NCBI RefSeq assembly: GCF_023703465.1
Contig: NZ_JAMQGP010000007.1
Span: 1-64,000, forward strand
DNA: 64,000 bases
Direction of reading: 5' to 3'
Origin: Echinimonas agarilytica
GTDB taxonomy: Bacteria; Pseudomonadota; Gammaproteobacteria; Enterobacterales; Neiellaceae
Shown here: positions 1 through 6,507 of the stretch, piece by piece
Layout of the letters: every line of letters starts with the position of its first letter
Numbering within the stretch: position 1 is the first letter of the stretch
Notes under the pieces: generated by a model
The model's input: the letters and a program-made list of their open reading frames with translations, nothing else
Told to the model about the DNA's origin: nothing
Database searches by the model: none
Translations under genes and position numbers: made by a program

Positions 1-116
1 ACGAATTTACTTGCTTCATCTTCTGCGTTAACTCATCTCATTTTGAGTTGAAAGATTAAAAAGGCTTAAATCTTTAGGCCGATATTTGTGTGCTCTACTT
101 GACGTGGGGAGTCATA
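1..116 (-). other. Partial integron cassette at window edge
   Basis: This is the start of the next cassette, which continues beyond position 1. No coding frame longer than a few codons begins here on the minus strand. An AT-rich partial palindrome (AAAGATT and AATCTTT arms) lies around 50-76 and could be a hairpin. Nothing more can be said without the flanking sequence. Confidence 0.4.
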
Positions 117-213
117 CCAACGCCTCATTCAGAGGCAATAAAATAGTTGGTTAAAATAAGCGAGGCACGAGCAAAAACCAACTGTTTTTTGTCCTGCTGA
201 AATGACTTGTTAG
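117..213 (-). repeat. attC site 1 of integron cassette array
   Basis: On the minus strand the site runs from an inverse core (CTAACAA) to a core ending GCGTTGG, with an imperfect palindrome between them whose inner arms are GTTGGTT and AACCAAC. It follows directly after the stop codon of the minus-strand gene at 216-602, the normal place for an attC. It is nearly identical to the sites at 636-730 and 1222-1318. The core carries GTTGG instead of the usual GTTRR, a small deviation. Confidence 0.88.
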
Positions 214-215
214 TT

Positions 216-602
216 TTACTTACGCTTTAAATACTTCATTACTTTCTCTGCTGATTTGAAAGATTGTGACTCATAGCCTTTATCTAGTTGCATTTCTGCT
301 TCATCGGAATTCCATTTCACGGCCTCTTTATCAGCTTTTAATGAATCAGTTAAGCTAATTACTGCTTGTTTATAAAAGTACCTTTTATGAAATGGAACAT
401 GACTACTAAATAACTCTAATTGCAAATTATCTGGGAAAAATGAAGTGCTACTTGATTGAACTCCATTATACAATTTTTCAAACAATGGCACAGAGGCCTC
501 ATTGAATTCTTTTCGTTTGTCACGAGATAACGCGAAACGATGGCCTACAACCAAACCAACTAAAAATGTAAGTAAAGGTACATAAATTGATTGTTCAATC
601 AT
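216..602 (-). CDS. Cassette-encoded membrane-anchored protein, unknown function
   Basis: A 128-residue protein that I do not recognise. Residues 7-22 form one hydrophobic segment (VPLLTFLVGLVVG) followed at once by basic residues (SRDKRK), which suggests a single N-terminal membrane anchor with a cytoplasmic soluble part rich in Lys, Glu and Ser. The gene fills one cassette between the attC sites at 636-730 and 117-213 and is AT-rich, as is usual for cassette genes. Its promoter is not within the cassette in any clear form, so expression probably depends on upstream transcription. Confidence 0.7.
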   Translation of the reverse strand: MIEQSIYVPLLTFLVGLVVGHRFALSRDKRKEFNEASVPLFEKLYNGVQSSSTSFFPDNLQLELFSSHVPFHKRYFYKQAVISLTDSLKADKEAVKWNSDEAEMQLDKGYESQSFKSAEKVMKYLKRK

Positions 603-635
603 TTTGGATCACCAAGCTCAAATTTACAGGTAAAA

Positions 636-730
636 CTAACGCCTCAATCAGAGGCAAAAAATAGTTGGTTAAAATTGGCGACGCAGGAGCAAAACCAACT
701 GTTTTTTGTCCTGCTGAATTGACTTGTTAT
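636..730 (-). repeat. attC site 2
   Basis: About 95 bases bounded on the minus strand by ATAACAAG and GGCGTTAG. The internal arms GTTGGTT/AACCAAC and the outer arms around GCCTC/GAGGC pair. It differs from the site at 117-213 at only a few positions. The TAA stop of the gene at 727-1215 lies inside the inverse core, a common cassette arrangement. Confidence 0.92.
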
Positions 731-1215
731 ATTTTGTTTAACGCCTCACACAACTCAAAATAGCTTCTATCTTCCGTTATTGACACTTCGCCGTCAGCGA
801 AAACCTTTAATAATTTACTATTTGGAACATACTCTGTTCTACCATTGCAATTAACCTTATTAGGAGCGCCGTAATAAATATTAAACTCAAAATATTTAAC
901 ACTTCCATCTTTATTCACCGCAGCATCTTTGATAATGAACTCAATATCTTTTACTTGAACTGATGTCTCTTTTTTTAAAGGTTCTATATTAGGAGTGAAC
1001 CAACCATGTTTAGCCGTAGAAATCCGTAATTCTCGAATCCTTCTATCTGAATCAGTTGTTGGATAAAACTCTAATATAGTTTCACCAAAAGGATGAGGTA
1101 TAGAAATTTCATAAGTGATTTTTTTAAGTGGCAACCATTTAAAATCTAGTTGAACACTTGCATTGAGCGCACCTGAAAAAGTAAATAAAAATATAAATAA
1201 TGCTCGATTCATCAT
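727..1215 (-). CDS. Cassette-encoded secreted protein, unknown function
   Basis: A 162-residue protein with a clear signal peptide: a short basic start (MMNR), a hydrophobic run (ALFIFLFTFSGAL) and a likely cleavage after NAS near residue 20. The mature part is about 140 residues, contains two Cys (near residues 122 and 156) that could form a disulfide, and shows no motif I recognise. It is the only gene in its cassette. The stop codon overlaps attC site 2. Periplasmic or outer-surface location is inferred from the signal peptide only. Confidence 0.72.
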   Translation of the reverse strand: MMNRALFIFLFTFSGALNASVQLDFKWLPLKKITYEISIPHPFGETILEFYPTTDSDRRIRELRISTAKHGWFTPNIEPLKKETSVQVKDIEFIIKDAAVNKDGSVKYFEFNIYYGAPNKVNCNGRTEYVPNSKLLKVFADGEVSITEDRSYFELCEALNKI

Positions 1216-1221
1216 AAAAAT

Positions 1222-1318
1222 ATAACGCCCAAATAACAGGCAATAAAATAGCTGGCTAAAATTAGCGACGAAGGAGCAAAAGCCAGCTGTTTTTTGTCCT
1301 AGTTAATTTGCTTGTTAG
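1222..1318 (-). repeat. attC site 3
   Basis: Same subfamily as sites 1 and 2: inverse core CTAACAAG, core GGCGTTAT on the minus strand, with inner arms AGCTGGCT/AGCCAGCT, a variant in which both arms changed together so pairing is kept. That covariation supports selection on the folded single-strand hairpin that integrases recognise. Confidence 0.92.
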
Positions 1319-1325
1319 TTGCCAT

Positions 1326-1652
1326 TTATACTGTAGTAAACCAAATGAACGCAAGATATATTGCTACAAGCATATAACCTAAAGATAACAAGCTATTTAT
1401 ACCTAAAACTCCAAACCAAAATCTACCTTTGAAATGGGATTTATCACGAACTTTAGAGGACAATAATGTAACAGTTGAACTAATGCTTAGTAAGGCGGCC
1501 GCGCCTAGGCATGGAAAAACAACAAACATTAAGAGTAATCCCATTGAGCTAGCAGCAGAGCCAGACTCTCCCTCAGCATTTGTAAGTGCTGAATATCCTA
1601 GCGCTAAACCAGCAATACTTAGGACTATTGATAAAACTTGAATTGTACGCAT
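1326..1652 (-). CDS. Cassette-encoded small membrane protein, unknown function
   Basis: A 108-residue protein with three predicted membrane segments: residues 5-24 (VLSIVLSIAGLALGYSAL), about 37-63 (GLLLMFVVFPCLGAAALL and following) and about 82-105 (GVLGINSLLSLGYMLVAIYL). A short polar loop with KVRDKSHFKGR separates the second and third. Such short polytopic proteins are common in chromosomal integron cassettes and their function is generally unknown. It is the single gene of its cassette, bounded by attC sites 4 and 3. Confidence 0.72.
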   Translation of the reverse strand: MRTIQVLSIVLSIAGLALGYSALTNAEGESGSAASSMGLLLMFVVFPCLGAAALLSISSTVTLLSSKVRDKSHFKGRFWFGVLGINSLLSLGYMLVAIYLAFIWFTTV

Positions 1653-1668
1653 AAACCTTTCTTGGCAA

Positions 1669-1766
1669 CTAACGCCCCAAATAAGAGGCTAAAAATTGTT
1701 TGCTACCTTGTGTAGCGAAGCGAAACCGAGCAAACAGTTTTTTGTCCTGCTTGATTGGCTTGTTAG
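1669..1766 (-). repeat. attC site 4
   Basis: Bounded on the minus strand by CTAACAAG and GGCGTTAG and sharing the CAGGACAAAAAAC block with sites 1-3, but the inner arms are changed (TGTTTGCTCGG against the matching AGCAAACA), so it is a diverged member of the same subfamily. Confidence 0.9.
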
Positions 1767-2102
1767 TTTGACCACAAAAACTCAAACAGCTTTAGGCTGC
1801 GTGACTGGGCACCAAACGACGACTAAAAAGTGGGAAAGACGGATTTTTAGGAAGGATTCAAAACAACAAATGAACGTTCCATGTTGCCAACCTATTCAGC
1901 TTTCCCTGCCAAATGACCCATGCTCAAAACAACCACCAGAAACGTGTTTACCGCAGACATGATGGTAATGAACCGAAGTCGATACCGATACTGTAAACAA
2001 CCACCGCTGCAACAAGCAATGCTCTAGCTCATAAAACCTTAAACTGCTGAATGCGAAAGTGATGACACTCAAAGCTCAACAACAAAGCCAAACCCGGTTG
2101 AA
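1767..2102 (-). other. Cassette without a convincing gene
   Basis: This cassette body of about 335 bases lies between attC sites 5 and 4. On the minus strand the longest plausible reading frame with an ATG is 22 codons (1892-1960, hydrophobic, beginning MSAVNTFLVV), and the same frame is broken by further stops. The plus-strand frames run across attC sequence and look like shadows. Gene-less cassettes are known from chromosomal integrons and may carry promoters or small RNAs, or be decayed genes. I cannot tell which applies. Confidence 0.55.
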
Positions 2103-2233
2103 CTAACGCACCAGTAACGGGCACCAAGGGTAACACAACTTTTTGCGCTAAACTGGCTCCGCCAGTGCAAAAAGATGGGTTGGCCTTGTGTGTCCCGCCC
2201 AGCTTGCTGGGCCTTGGTTGACTGGCTTGTTAT
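2103..2233 (-). repeat. attC site 5, long variant
   Basis: About 130 bases from ATAACAAG to GCGTTAG on the minus strand, longer and richer in GC than sites 1-4. Internal arms include CCCAGC/GCTGGG and CACTGGC/GCCAGT. The different family suggests that the cassette came from another source than those carrying sites 1-4. Confidence 0.82.
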
Positions 2234-2241
2234 GTGTTTCA

Positions 2242-2469
2242 CTACCAACTAATAGCCAGCATCAACAAAGCCACTGCAACAAAACCCGCTACAAACAGGT
2301 TGACCATAGCCGAACTTAAGCCAGAGAGACCAGCTTTAAAATTTTTCCTGAGGTATACCGCATCAAGATCTGATACATCTTTGCAATGAGGGCAAACTTT
2401 CTCTCTACAACTATATTGGAGCCCGCAGCGAGTGCACATGCTCGACTTGTTATGATCATAGAAAATCAT
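2242..2469 (-). CDS. Small zinc-ribbon membrane protein in cassette
   Basis: A 75-residue protein with a CxxC-x7-C-x4-CxxC pattern at the N-terminal end (MCTRCGLQYSCREKVCPHC), which suggests a zinc ribbon, followed by one membrane segment at the C-terminal end (about residues 55-73, AMVNLFVAGFVAVALLMLAI). I do not recognise the family. It shares a cassette with the 75-residue gene immediately upstream (2490-2717); 20 bases separate them and no attC lies between, so the two are co-inherited and probably co-transcribed. Confidence 0.65.
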   Translation of the reverse strand: MIFYDHNKSSMCTRCGLQYSCREKVCPHCKDVSDLDAVYLRKNFKAGLSGLSSAMVNLFVAGFVAVALLMLAISW

Positions 2470-2489
2470 CTCCCACCCTCTTTAACACA

Positions 2490-2717
2490 TCAAAACCACT
2501 TGTCATGCACTTTAACAATTAGATAAAGCCCCACAAAGACAAACAAGATGATTTCGAGAAGCAGCACACCACGACTCCCTCCAGAAATTCTGTCAAGAAG
2601 GCCAATGCACTCACCTGTGCAGTAGGTTCTAGAACCGAAAGCATGTACAAAGCACGGAAACAAAGTCAGTAACAAAACTTTAGCCTTCAACCACACGCCA
2701 AACTCTCCATTAGACAC
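2490..2717 (-). CDS. Small secreted or membrane protein in cassette
   Basis: A 75-residue protein with two hydrophobic segments, residues 11-27 (KAKVLLLTLFPCFVHAF) and about 50-68 (GVLLLEIILFVFVGLYLIVK). The first could be a signal peptide with cleavage after HAF, leaving a short loop with two Cys (YCTGEC) before a C-terminal anchor. It is the first gene of a two-gene cassette and its start lies just inside attC site 6. Function unknown; a joint role with the zinc-ribbon protein downstream is only inferred from the shared cassette. Confidence 0.62.
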   Translation of the reverse strand: MSNGEFGVWLKAKVLLLTLFPCFVHAFGSRTYCTGECIGLLDRISGGSRGVLLLEIILFVFVGLYLIVKVHDKWF

Positions 2718-2768
2718 ATAACGCCTAAATCAGGTGCGCCGTAGGCGTCACCTGGATTTACTTGTTAA
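2718..2768 (-). repeat. attC site 6, short variant
   Basis: About 51 bases, TTAACAAG to GGCGTTAT on the minus strand, with nearly perfect arms (AAATCCAGGTG and CACCTGATTT) around a small loop. This compact form is of the class best known from mobile integron cassettes, unlike the 95-base sites further along the array. Confidence 0.88.
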
Positions 2769-2782
2769 GTGAATATTTGCAC

Positions 2783-3790
2783 TTATCTGAGGTTTGTTTT
2801 TAAAGCAATGAACTGCTTTGCAAAATTTTCAGCAATCGCTTTGTTTTCTATAATCGAAACAGTCTCATTATTATACTGAGCCTTATTCGTCCAATTATAG
2901 GAGCCATGAATCACTTTCTTAAGATCAATAATGCAAAATTTATTATGCATTAATTTTCTAGAATTCTCAGGAATTTTATATGTTTCGAAGATTGTTCCTA
3001 GCTTCTCACCCAGCTGGAAATTTATATGGTCATCATTGATGATTAACTGAATATTCAAACCCTCTTTCTTCTTAAAGTAAAGAAGGTTTGCTAAATCTTT
3101 ATCTGTGAACCAGGCGACAGCAACCCATATACAAAACTCTGCTTTTCTAATCTCGTCGACAATCAGTTTTTTTATGTTTTCGAATTCAGAAATAACATTT
3201 AATCTATCGCTATTGTTCTGGATGTCAGAGATGATTCTTTCAAGCTCTCCTTGACCATATTTCCCCTGCATTTTTAGCGCAAGCTCATAAATCTCGTCTG
3301 GTTTTAGGTGACAAGTCCTTGCATAAATGTAATTTCTTTTACTGGAGAATGCTTCACTAACTTCACCTTCCTGAAGTCCATAACCCGTGCAAACCATAGG
3401 AAGAACATATGCTGACTCATCATACAAGTGATCAGATATTAAACCGAGAAGCTTGTTTGCAGTTCCTGGTGTTACCTTTACCTTTGATCCAATTTGAGCA
3501 TCAGGCTCATTTTGTAAATCTTCGATTATATCGATGATGTTTAATAGATCAGATTTCAGATTATAAGCATCGTGAATATATTCGATATCTGGATCTAAAT
3601 TCTTTACTTCATTTTGTATCAGATCATTATCAATACGCTTTACAGAGCCAATGAATCTCTTGGCAATGTCCCGAAAAGCAAAAGTATAGGCACTTTGCAT
3701 ATCTGGATCATCAGAAGGTGAACACTTGCCAAGAGGAAACTCTCGTATGTCATTCGCTAATTCTATGATGCGCTGGACCAAAGTGCCCAT
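2783..3790 (-). CDS. Phospholipase-D-like domain protein (cassette gene)
   Basis: A 335-residue protein. The C-terminal part (about residues 205-335) is a single PLD-type phosphodiesterase domain: the HxK motif appears as MHNKFCIID near residue 282, followed by the typical GSYNWT strand. One motif per chain means that an active enzyme would need a dimer, as in Nuc-type nucleases. The N-terminal 200 residues are mostly helical and charged and match nothing I recognise; they may sense or bind a partner. Relatives in defence islands act as nucleases, so an anti-phage role is possible but inferred only from domain type and cassette context. The gene is AT-rich and is alone in its cassette. Confidence 0.82.
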   Translation of the reverse strand: MGTLVQRIIELANDIREFPLGKCSPSDDPDMQSAYTFAFRDIAKRFIGSVKRIDNDLIQNEVKNLDPDIEYIHDAYNLKSDLLNIIDIIEDLQNEPDAQIGSKVKVTPGTANKLLGLISDHLYDESAYVLPMVCTGYGLQEGEVSEAFSSKRNYIYARTCHLKPDEIYELALKMQGKYGQGELERIISDIQNNSDRLNVISEFENIKKLIVDEIRKAEFCIWVAVAWFTDKDLANLLYFKKKEGLNIQLIINDDHINFQLGEKLGTIFETYKIPENSRKLMHNKFCIIDLKKVIHGSYNWTNKAQYNNETVSIIENKAIAENFAKQFIALKTNLR

Positions 3791-3818
3791 GAGTTTACCT
3801 CGATGTTTCTATATTCAC

Positions 3819-3874
3819 TTAACGCCCACAGAACGCGCGCGAGGTACGAGCGTCGCTGTTGCTGTGTTTGTTAT
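3819..3874 (-). repeat. attC site 7, short variant
   Basis: About 56 bases, ATAACAAACACAG to CTGTGGGCGTTAA on the minus strand; the outer arms CACAG/CTGTG pair and the interior is GC-rich. The stop codon of the SEFIR gene overlaps its inverse core. It belongs to a different family from sites 1-4. Confidence 0.85.
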
Positions 3875-4623
3875 GCATCTATGACTCCATGATTGACTAG
3901 ATAATCGAAACCATCGTTTGTTACCGAGTATTGACCAATTAAGTTGCTTTCCACTAGCCCTTCTTTCTCGGCCTGACTTAGATAACGCTCCAACTTTAGA
4001 CGGTGCATATCCGTGAGATTATTAATAACCCCAATTGCCAATTTATCGTAAGGACTGTTTTCAAACGCTGCAGCAATAGCTGTCATTGCCGCTTTAAGAC
4101 CATCTGCAGTTCTATCAGGTTTAGCCCCCTGTAGCGGTTTAAACGGGCTTACCCCGATTTCAGGTTTTTCATACAACGGAGCATTTAGAAGTGCTCTGAT
4201 TAATTCATCGAGTGAATATTCAACTTCAGTGTCGTTGGAAAAGTTAATATAGAGCTTTGTTTGCAAAAAAGTAGGAAGCACCGTAGAAGAGGATTGCCTA
4301 ACAACTGGAATTATTTTATTACTGTCGATTTTTGTAAGCAGTGACGCAGTTACAATCATTTTTTCGTAACCTACGCCTCCTTCACCAGCATTGGCTTTTG
4401 CAACATAAGCTTCTGAACAAACAATTATGACGAAATCACATTTTGCTAACTCTGTTTCCATGAAGTGTGGCAGATCGTCACCAGGCCGCAAGTCCCACTG
4501 GTCGAGTACGGCATCTATCCCGCGATGACGTAAGGTCGATGCAAAATCCAGTACCCAGCTTTTGTGCTCGGCTGAGTCATGCGAATAAGAAATAAACACT
4601 CTAGGTGGAACCATTTTCAACAA
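3871..4623 (-). CDS. SEFIR/TIR-type domain protein (first cassette gene)
   Basis: A 250-residue protein. Residues 6-130 match a SEFIR (TIR-like) domain: the first strand RVFISYSHDS, the block DAVLDQWDLRPGDDLPHFM, the strand CDFVIIVCSEAYV and the following VGYEKMIV carrying a conserved acidic residue. About residues 195-250 resemble a winged-helix unit (AIGVINNLTDMHRLKLERYL, then VTNDGFDYLVNHG). Bacterial TIR and SEFIR proteins often act in phage defence as NAD-degrading or signalling effectors; that role is inferred here. It is the first cassette after the attI-like site, normally the best-expressed position. A start three codons later (MVPPRVF) is also possible. Confidence 0.82.
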   Translation of the reverse strand: MLKMVPPRVFISYSHDSAEHKSWVLDFASTLRHRGIDAVLDQWDLRPGDDLPHFMETELAKCDFVIIVCSEAYVAKANAGEGGVGYEKMIVTASLLTKIDSNKIIPVVRQSSSTVLPTFLQTKLYINFSNDTEVEYSLDELIRALLNAPLYEKPEIGVSPFKPLQGAKPDRTADGLKAAMTAIAAAFENSPYDKLAIGVINNLTDMHRLKLERYLSQAEKEGLVESNLIGQYSVTNDGFDYLVNHGVIDA

Positions 4624-4649
4624 TCCTTGGTGATGCTAATTTTTGATGC

Positions 4650-4705
4650 ATAACGCTTAGTAGATCCACATGTATACATAATGTACATAAGGTAGACATG
4701 TATAC
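4650..4705 (-). other. Candidate attI recombination site
   Basis: On the minus strand a core site GCGTTATGC (4648-4656) opens the first cassette, but no matching inverse core is found upstream, as expected for attI rather than attC. Upstream of the core are two identical direct repeats GTATACATGT (4668-4677 and 4696-4705), 28 bases apart. Paired direct repeats beside the core are the integrase-binding architecture of attI sites. The assignment rests on position and this layout; a truncated attC is the alternative. Confidence 0.5.
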
Positions 4706-4808
4706 CTTAATGGATATTTAGTGGGTTTTCGGACAGTGTAGACCTATCATGACTTTCGCGTCCTGCGAAATGGAGGTGTAACGGCCTGAATCCCTTCGAT
4801 TAACTCAC

Positions 4809-4835
4809 ATTATCCACATTTTGCGTAAAATTCAA
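4809..4835 (-). promoter_or_regulatory. Possible cassette promoter
   Basis: On the minus strand TTGAAT (4835-4830) and GATAAT (4814-4809) are spaced by 15 bases and point toward the first cassette. The -10 element is good, the spacing is short. Position fits a Pc-like promoter driving the array, but the match is only moderate. Confidence 0.3.
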
Positions 4836-4880
4836 CGACTCCCCTTTTGTATACCACCTTACATTAGAACATGCTAATTA

Positions 4881-4896
4881 CTGTATCAATAAACAG
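4881..4896. promoter_or_regulatory. LexA (SOS) box
   Basis: CTGTATCAATAAACAG fits the gammaproteobacterial SOS box CTGT-N8-ACAG, with an AT-rich spacer and flanking TA...TT that also fit. Integron integrase promoters are commonly LexA-controlled. Here there is no integrase behind it, and the nearest starts are the SEFIR cassette gene, 258 bases away on the minus strand, and nothing on the plus strand. Confidence 0.7.
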
Positions 4897-5044
4897 TTAA
4901 ATTTACAGCAACACAAAAAAGGCCTGTTCAGAAATCGTTACAACAAGAATAAATACTTTATTTTCATAATGTTAAAGAATAAAAGGCATCTAACTAGCGC
5001 AACTTCCGTTCATCACCCATCAAACAGTCACGCTATTTTTGGGC

Positions 5045-5740
5045 TTAATGTTTAACGTAACGCGCGAAACCCGATTGGATATATGACCAAGCTCGCTCTG
5101 GCTCAGCTTGTGCCATAAACGGAACCACACCCAGACAGGGTGAAGGCAGCAAAGCTTTAAGGCTTTCGATATTTGTCGACTGCTCTTTCATATCTGGATC
5201 AACACAGTTAGCCACCCATCCGGCCAAAGCCACACCATCTGAAATCATCGCATCGGCGGTTAATAATGCGTGATTTAAGCACCCCAACTTCATACCGACG
5301 ACCATAATCACAGGCCAACGCTGTTTCTTTGGTAGATCTGCCAGCGTATTCCCCGCTAAGTCGAGTGGTACTTTCCACCCACCTGCGCCTTCAACTAACG
5401 TAAATTCGGGCGCATGTTTTTCAATTGTTTGATTCAAATGTGTCAGCAAATCCTCTTCACAGATTGTGATACCGGCCTGTTGCGCAGCGATATGAGGGGC
5501 AATCGGCGGCGCTAAACATATTGGGTTAATATCACCTGCATCAACATTCGCGGCACTGTATTTCGCGAGCAAAGCTGCGTCTGAATTAACCAAAGAGCCA
5601 TTCTCAATTGCTGCACCAGCAGCAATTGGCTTATAACCGAGGGTATTCACTTTGGATTGCGTTAGGCCCCACAATATCGCAGACGAAATAAAGGTTTTAC
5701 CGGCATCGGTGTCAGTACCAGTCACGAACATTACAGTCAT
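5045..5740 (-). CDS. bioD: Dethiobiotin synthase BioD
   Basis: ATP-dependent dethiobiotin synthetase closes the ureido ring by joining carbon dioxide to 7,8-diaminopelargonate, the penultimate step of biotin synthesis. The 231-residue length is normal. The P-loop GTDTDAGKT is at residues 8-16, the substrate-binding Lys in GYKPIAAG near 37, and the VEGAGG motif at 116-121. Its ATG overlaps the stop of bioC in an ATGA junction, so it is the last gene of the translationally coupled bioB-F-C-D operon. No strong terminator is visible after it; the integron array follows about 340 bases later. Confidence 0.97.
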   Translation of the reverse strand: MTVMFVTGTDTDAGKTFISSAILWGLTQSKVNTLGYKPIAAGAAIENGSLVNSDAALLAKYSAANVDAGDINPICLAPPIAPHIAAQQAGITICEEDLLTHLNQTIEKHAPEFTLVEGAGGWKVPLDLAGNTLADLPKKQRWPVIMVVGMKLGCLNHALLTADAMISDGVALAGWVANCVDPDMKEQSTNIESLKALLPSPCLGVVPFMAQAEPERAWSYIQSGFARYVKH

Positions 5741-6507
5741 TTTGTGACTACCCCGTAGTAAATTTGATACGTCAGCGGCAAACCTTCCTCTGTGCGATAT
5801 GATTCGTAGGCACGATTAAATGTTTGCCACATCCGACGCCCCATTAACCCTTTTCGATTGCTGCCCAAAACCGTATTCGCGCCAACATCACGTATTGAGG
5901 CGAACAGGTTACGAATATCAGAATACCAAAATGTATGTGGCCGAATAATGCCGGTGGTTTTGTGTAAACGTGCAGTGGTCACGGCCACCTCAATTTGAGT
6001 TTTGCTGGCAAATCGATTCACGTGATCAAAGTCATCGACTTTTCGCCACGCTTTTTTCAACTGCCACAAAGACCCTTCGCTCACACAACTAAACACCATC
6101 GACCCATTAGGTTTAAGCACACGATGCGCTTCTTCAAATACGGCCGTCATATCAGGCATCCATTGAAGGGCCAAAGAGCTATATATCAAATCCACACTGT
6201 TATCTGGAACCGGCAATTGTTGTGCATCGGCTTGTAACGTAATCACAGATGGGCTCTGAAGCGCACATTGCTCAAGCATATCGGCACTTAAATCAACCGC
6301 CATAAGCTGATCGCTCATGTTGAGCAGTTGCGGAATAAAGGTACCTGGACCACAACCTAAGTCTATGGTCAGTTCGGCATGCTGCACCGGATTGTATGCA
6401 AGTAAATTGCGCCCAACTTGATATTGCACATTGGCGGCGTTTTTATAACTTTGACTTGCTTTGGAAAAGCGTCGTGCGACCGGCGATTTTTCCGCGATTA
6501 ATGTCAT
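5737..6507 (-). CDS. bioC: Malonyl-ACP O-methyltransferase BioC
   Basis: SAM-dependent methyltransferase that caps malonyl-ACP as the methyl ester so that the fatty-acid synthase can elongate it to pimeloyl-ACP. The 256-residue frame starting MTLIAEKS carries motif I (DLGCGPGTF, residues 49-57) and a conserved SLALQWM block near 115. An upstream ATG (6546) is possible, but 6507 is preferred because it forms an ATGA overlap with the bioF stop and matches the N-terminus of BioC proteins (ARRFSKAS...Y). BioH, the partner esterase, is not in this operon. Confidence 0.95.
   Translation of the reverse strand: MTLIAEKSPVARRFSKASQSYKNAANVQYQVGRNLLAYNPVQHAELTIDLGCGPGTFIPQLLNMSDQLMAVDLSADMLEQCALQSPSVITLQADAQQLPVPDNSVDLIYSSLALQWMPDMTAVFEEAHRVLKPNGSMVFSCVSEGSLWQLKKAWRKVDDFDHVNRFASKTQIEVAVTTARLHKTTGIIRPHTFWYSDIRNLFASIRDVGANTVLGSNRKGLMGRRMWQTFNRAYESYRTEEGLPLTYQIYYGVVTK

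Larger units (their letters stand above)
4706..5044. other. Non-coding region where an integrase gene would be expected
   Basis: Integrase genes normally lie next to attI and are read away from the cassettes, here on the plus strand between 4706 and bioD. No such frame exists and I found no recognisable integrase remnant. The region holds a LexA box (4881-4896), a small palindrome TTTCGC/GCGAAA near 4756-4772 and a possible cassette promoter on the minus strand. The integrase is therefore deleted, decayed beyond recognition or encoded elsewhere. Confidence 0.6.

Noticed and set aside
1696-1962. Plus-strand frame of 88 codons inside the cassette array
   Set aside because: It starts inside attC site 4, runs against the cassette direction and has no family features.
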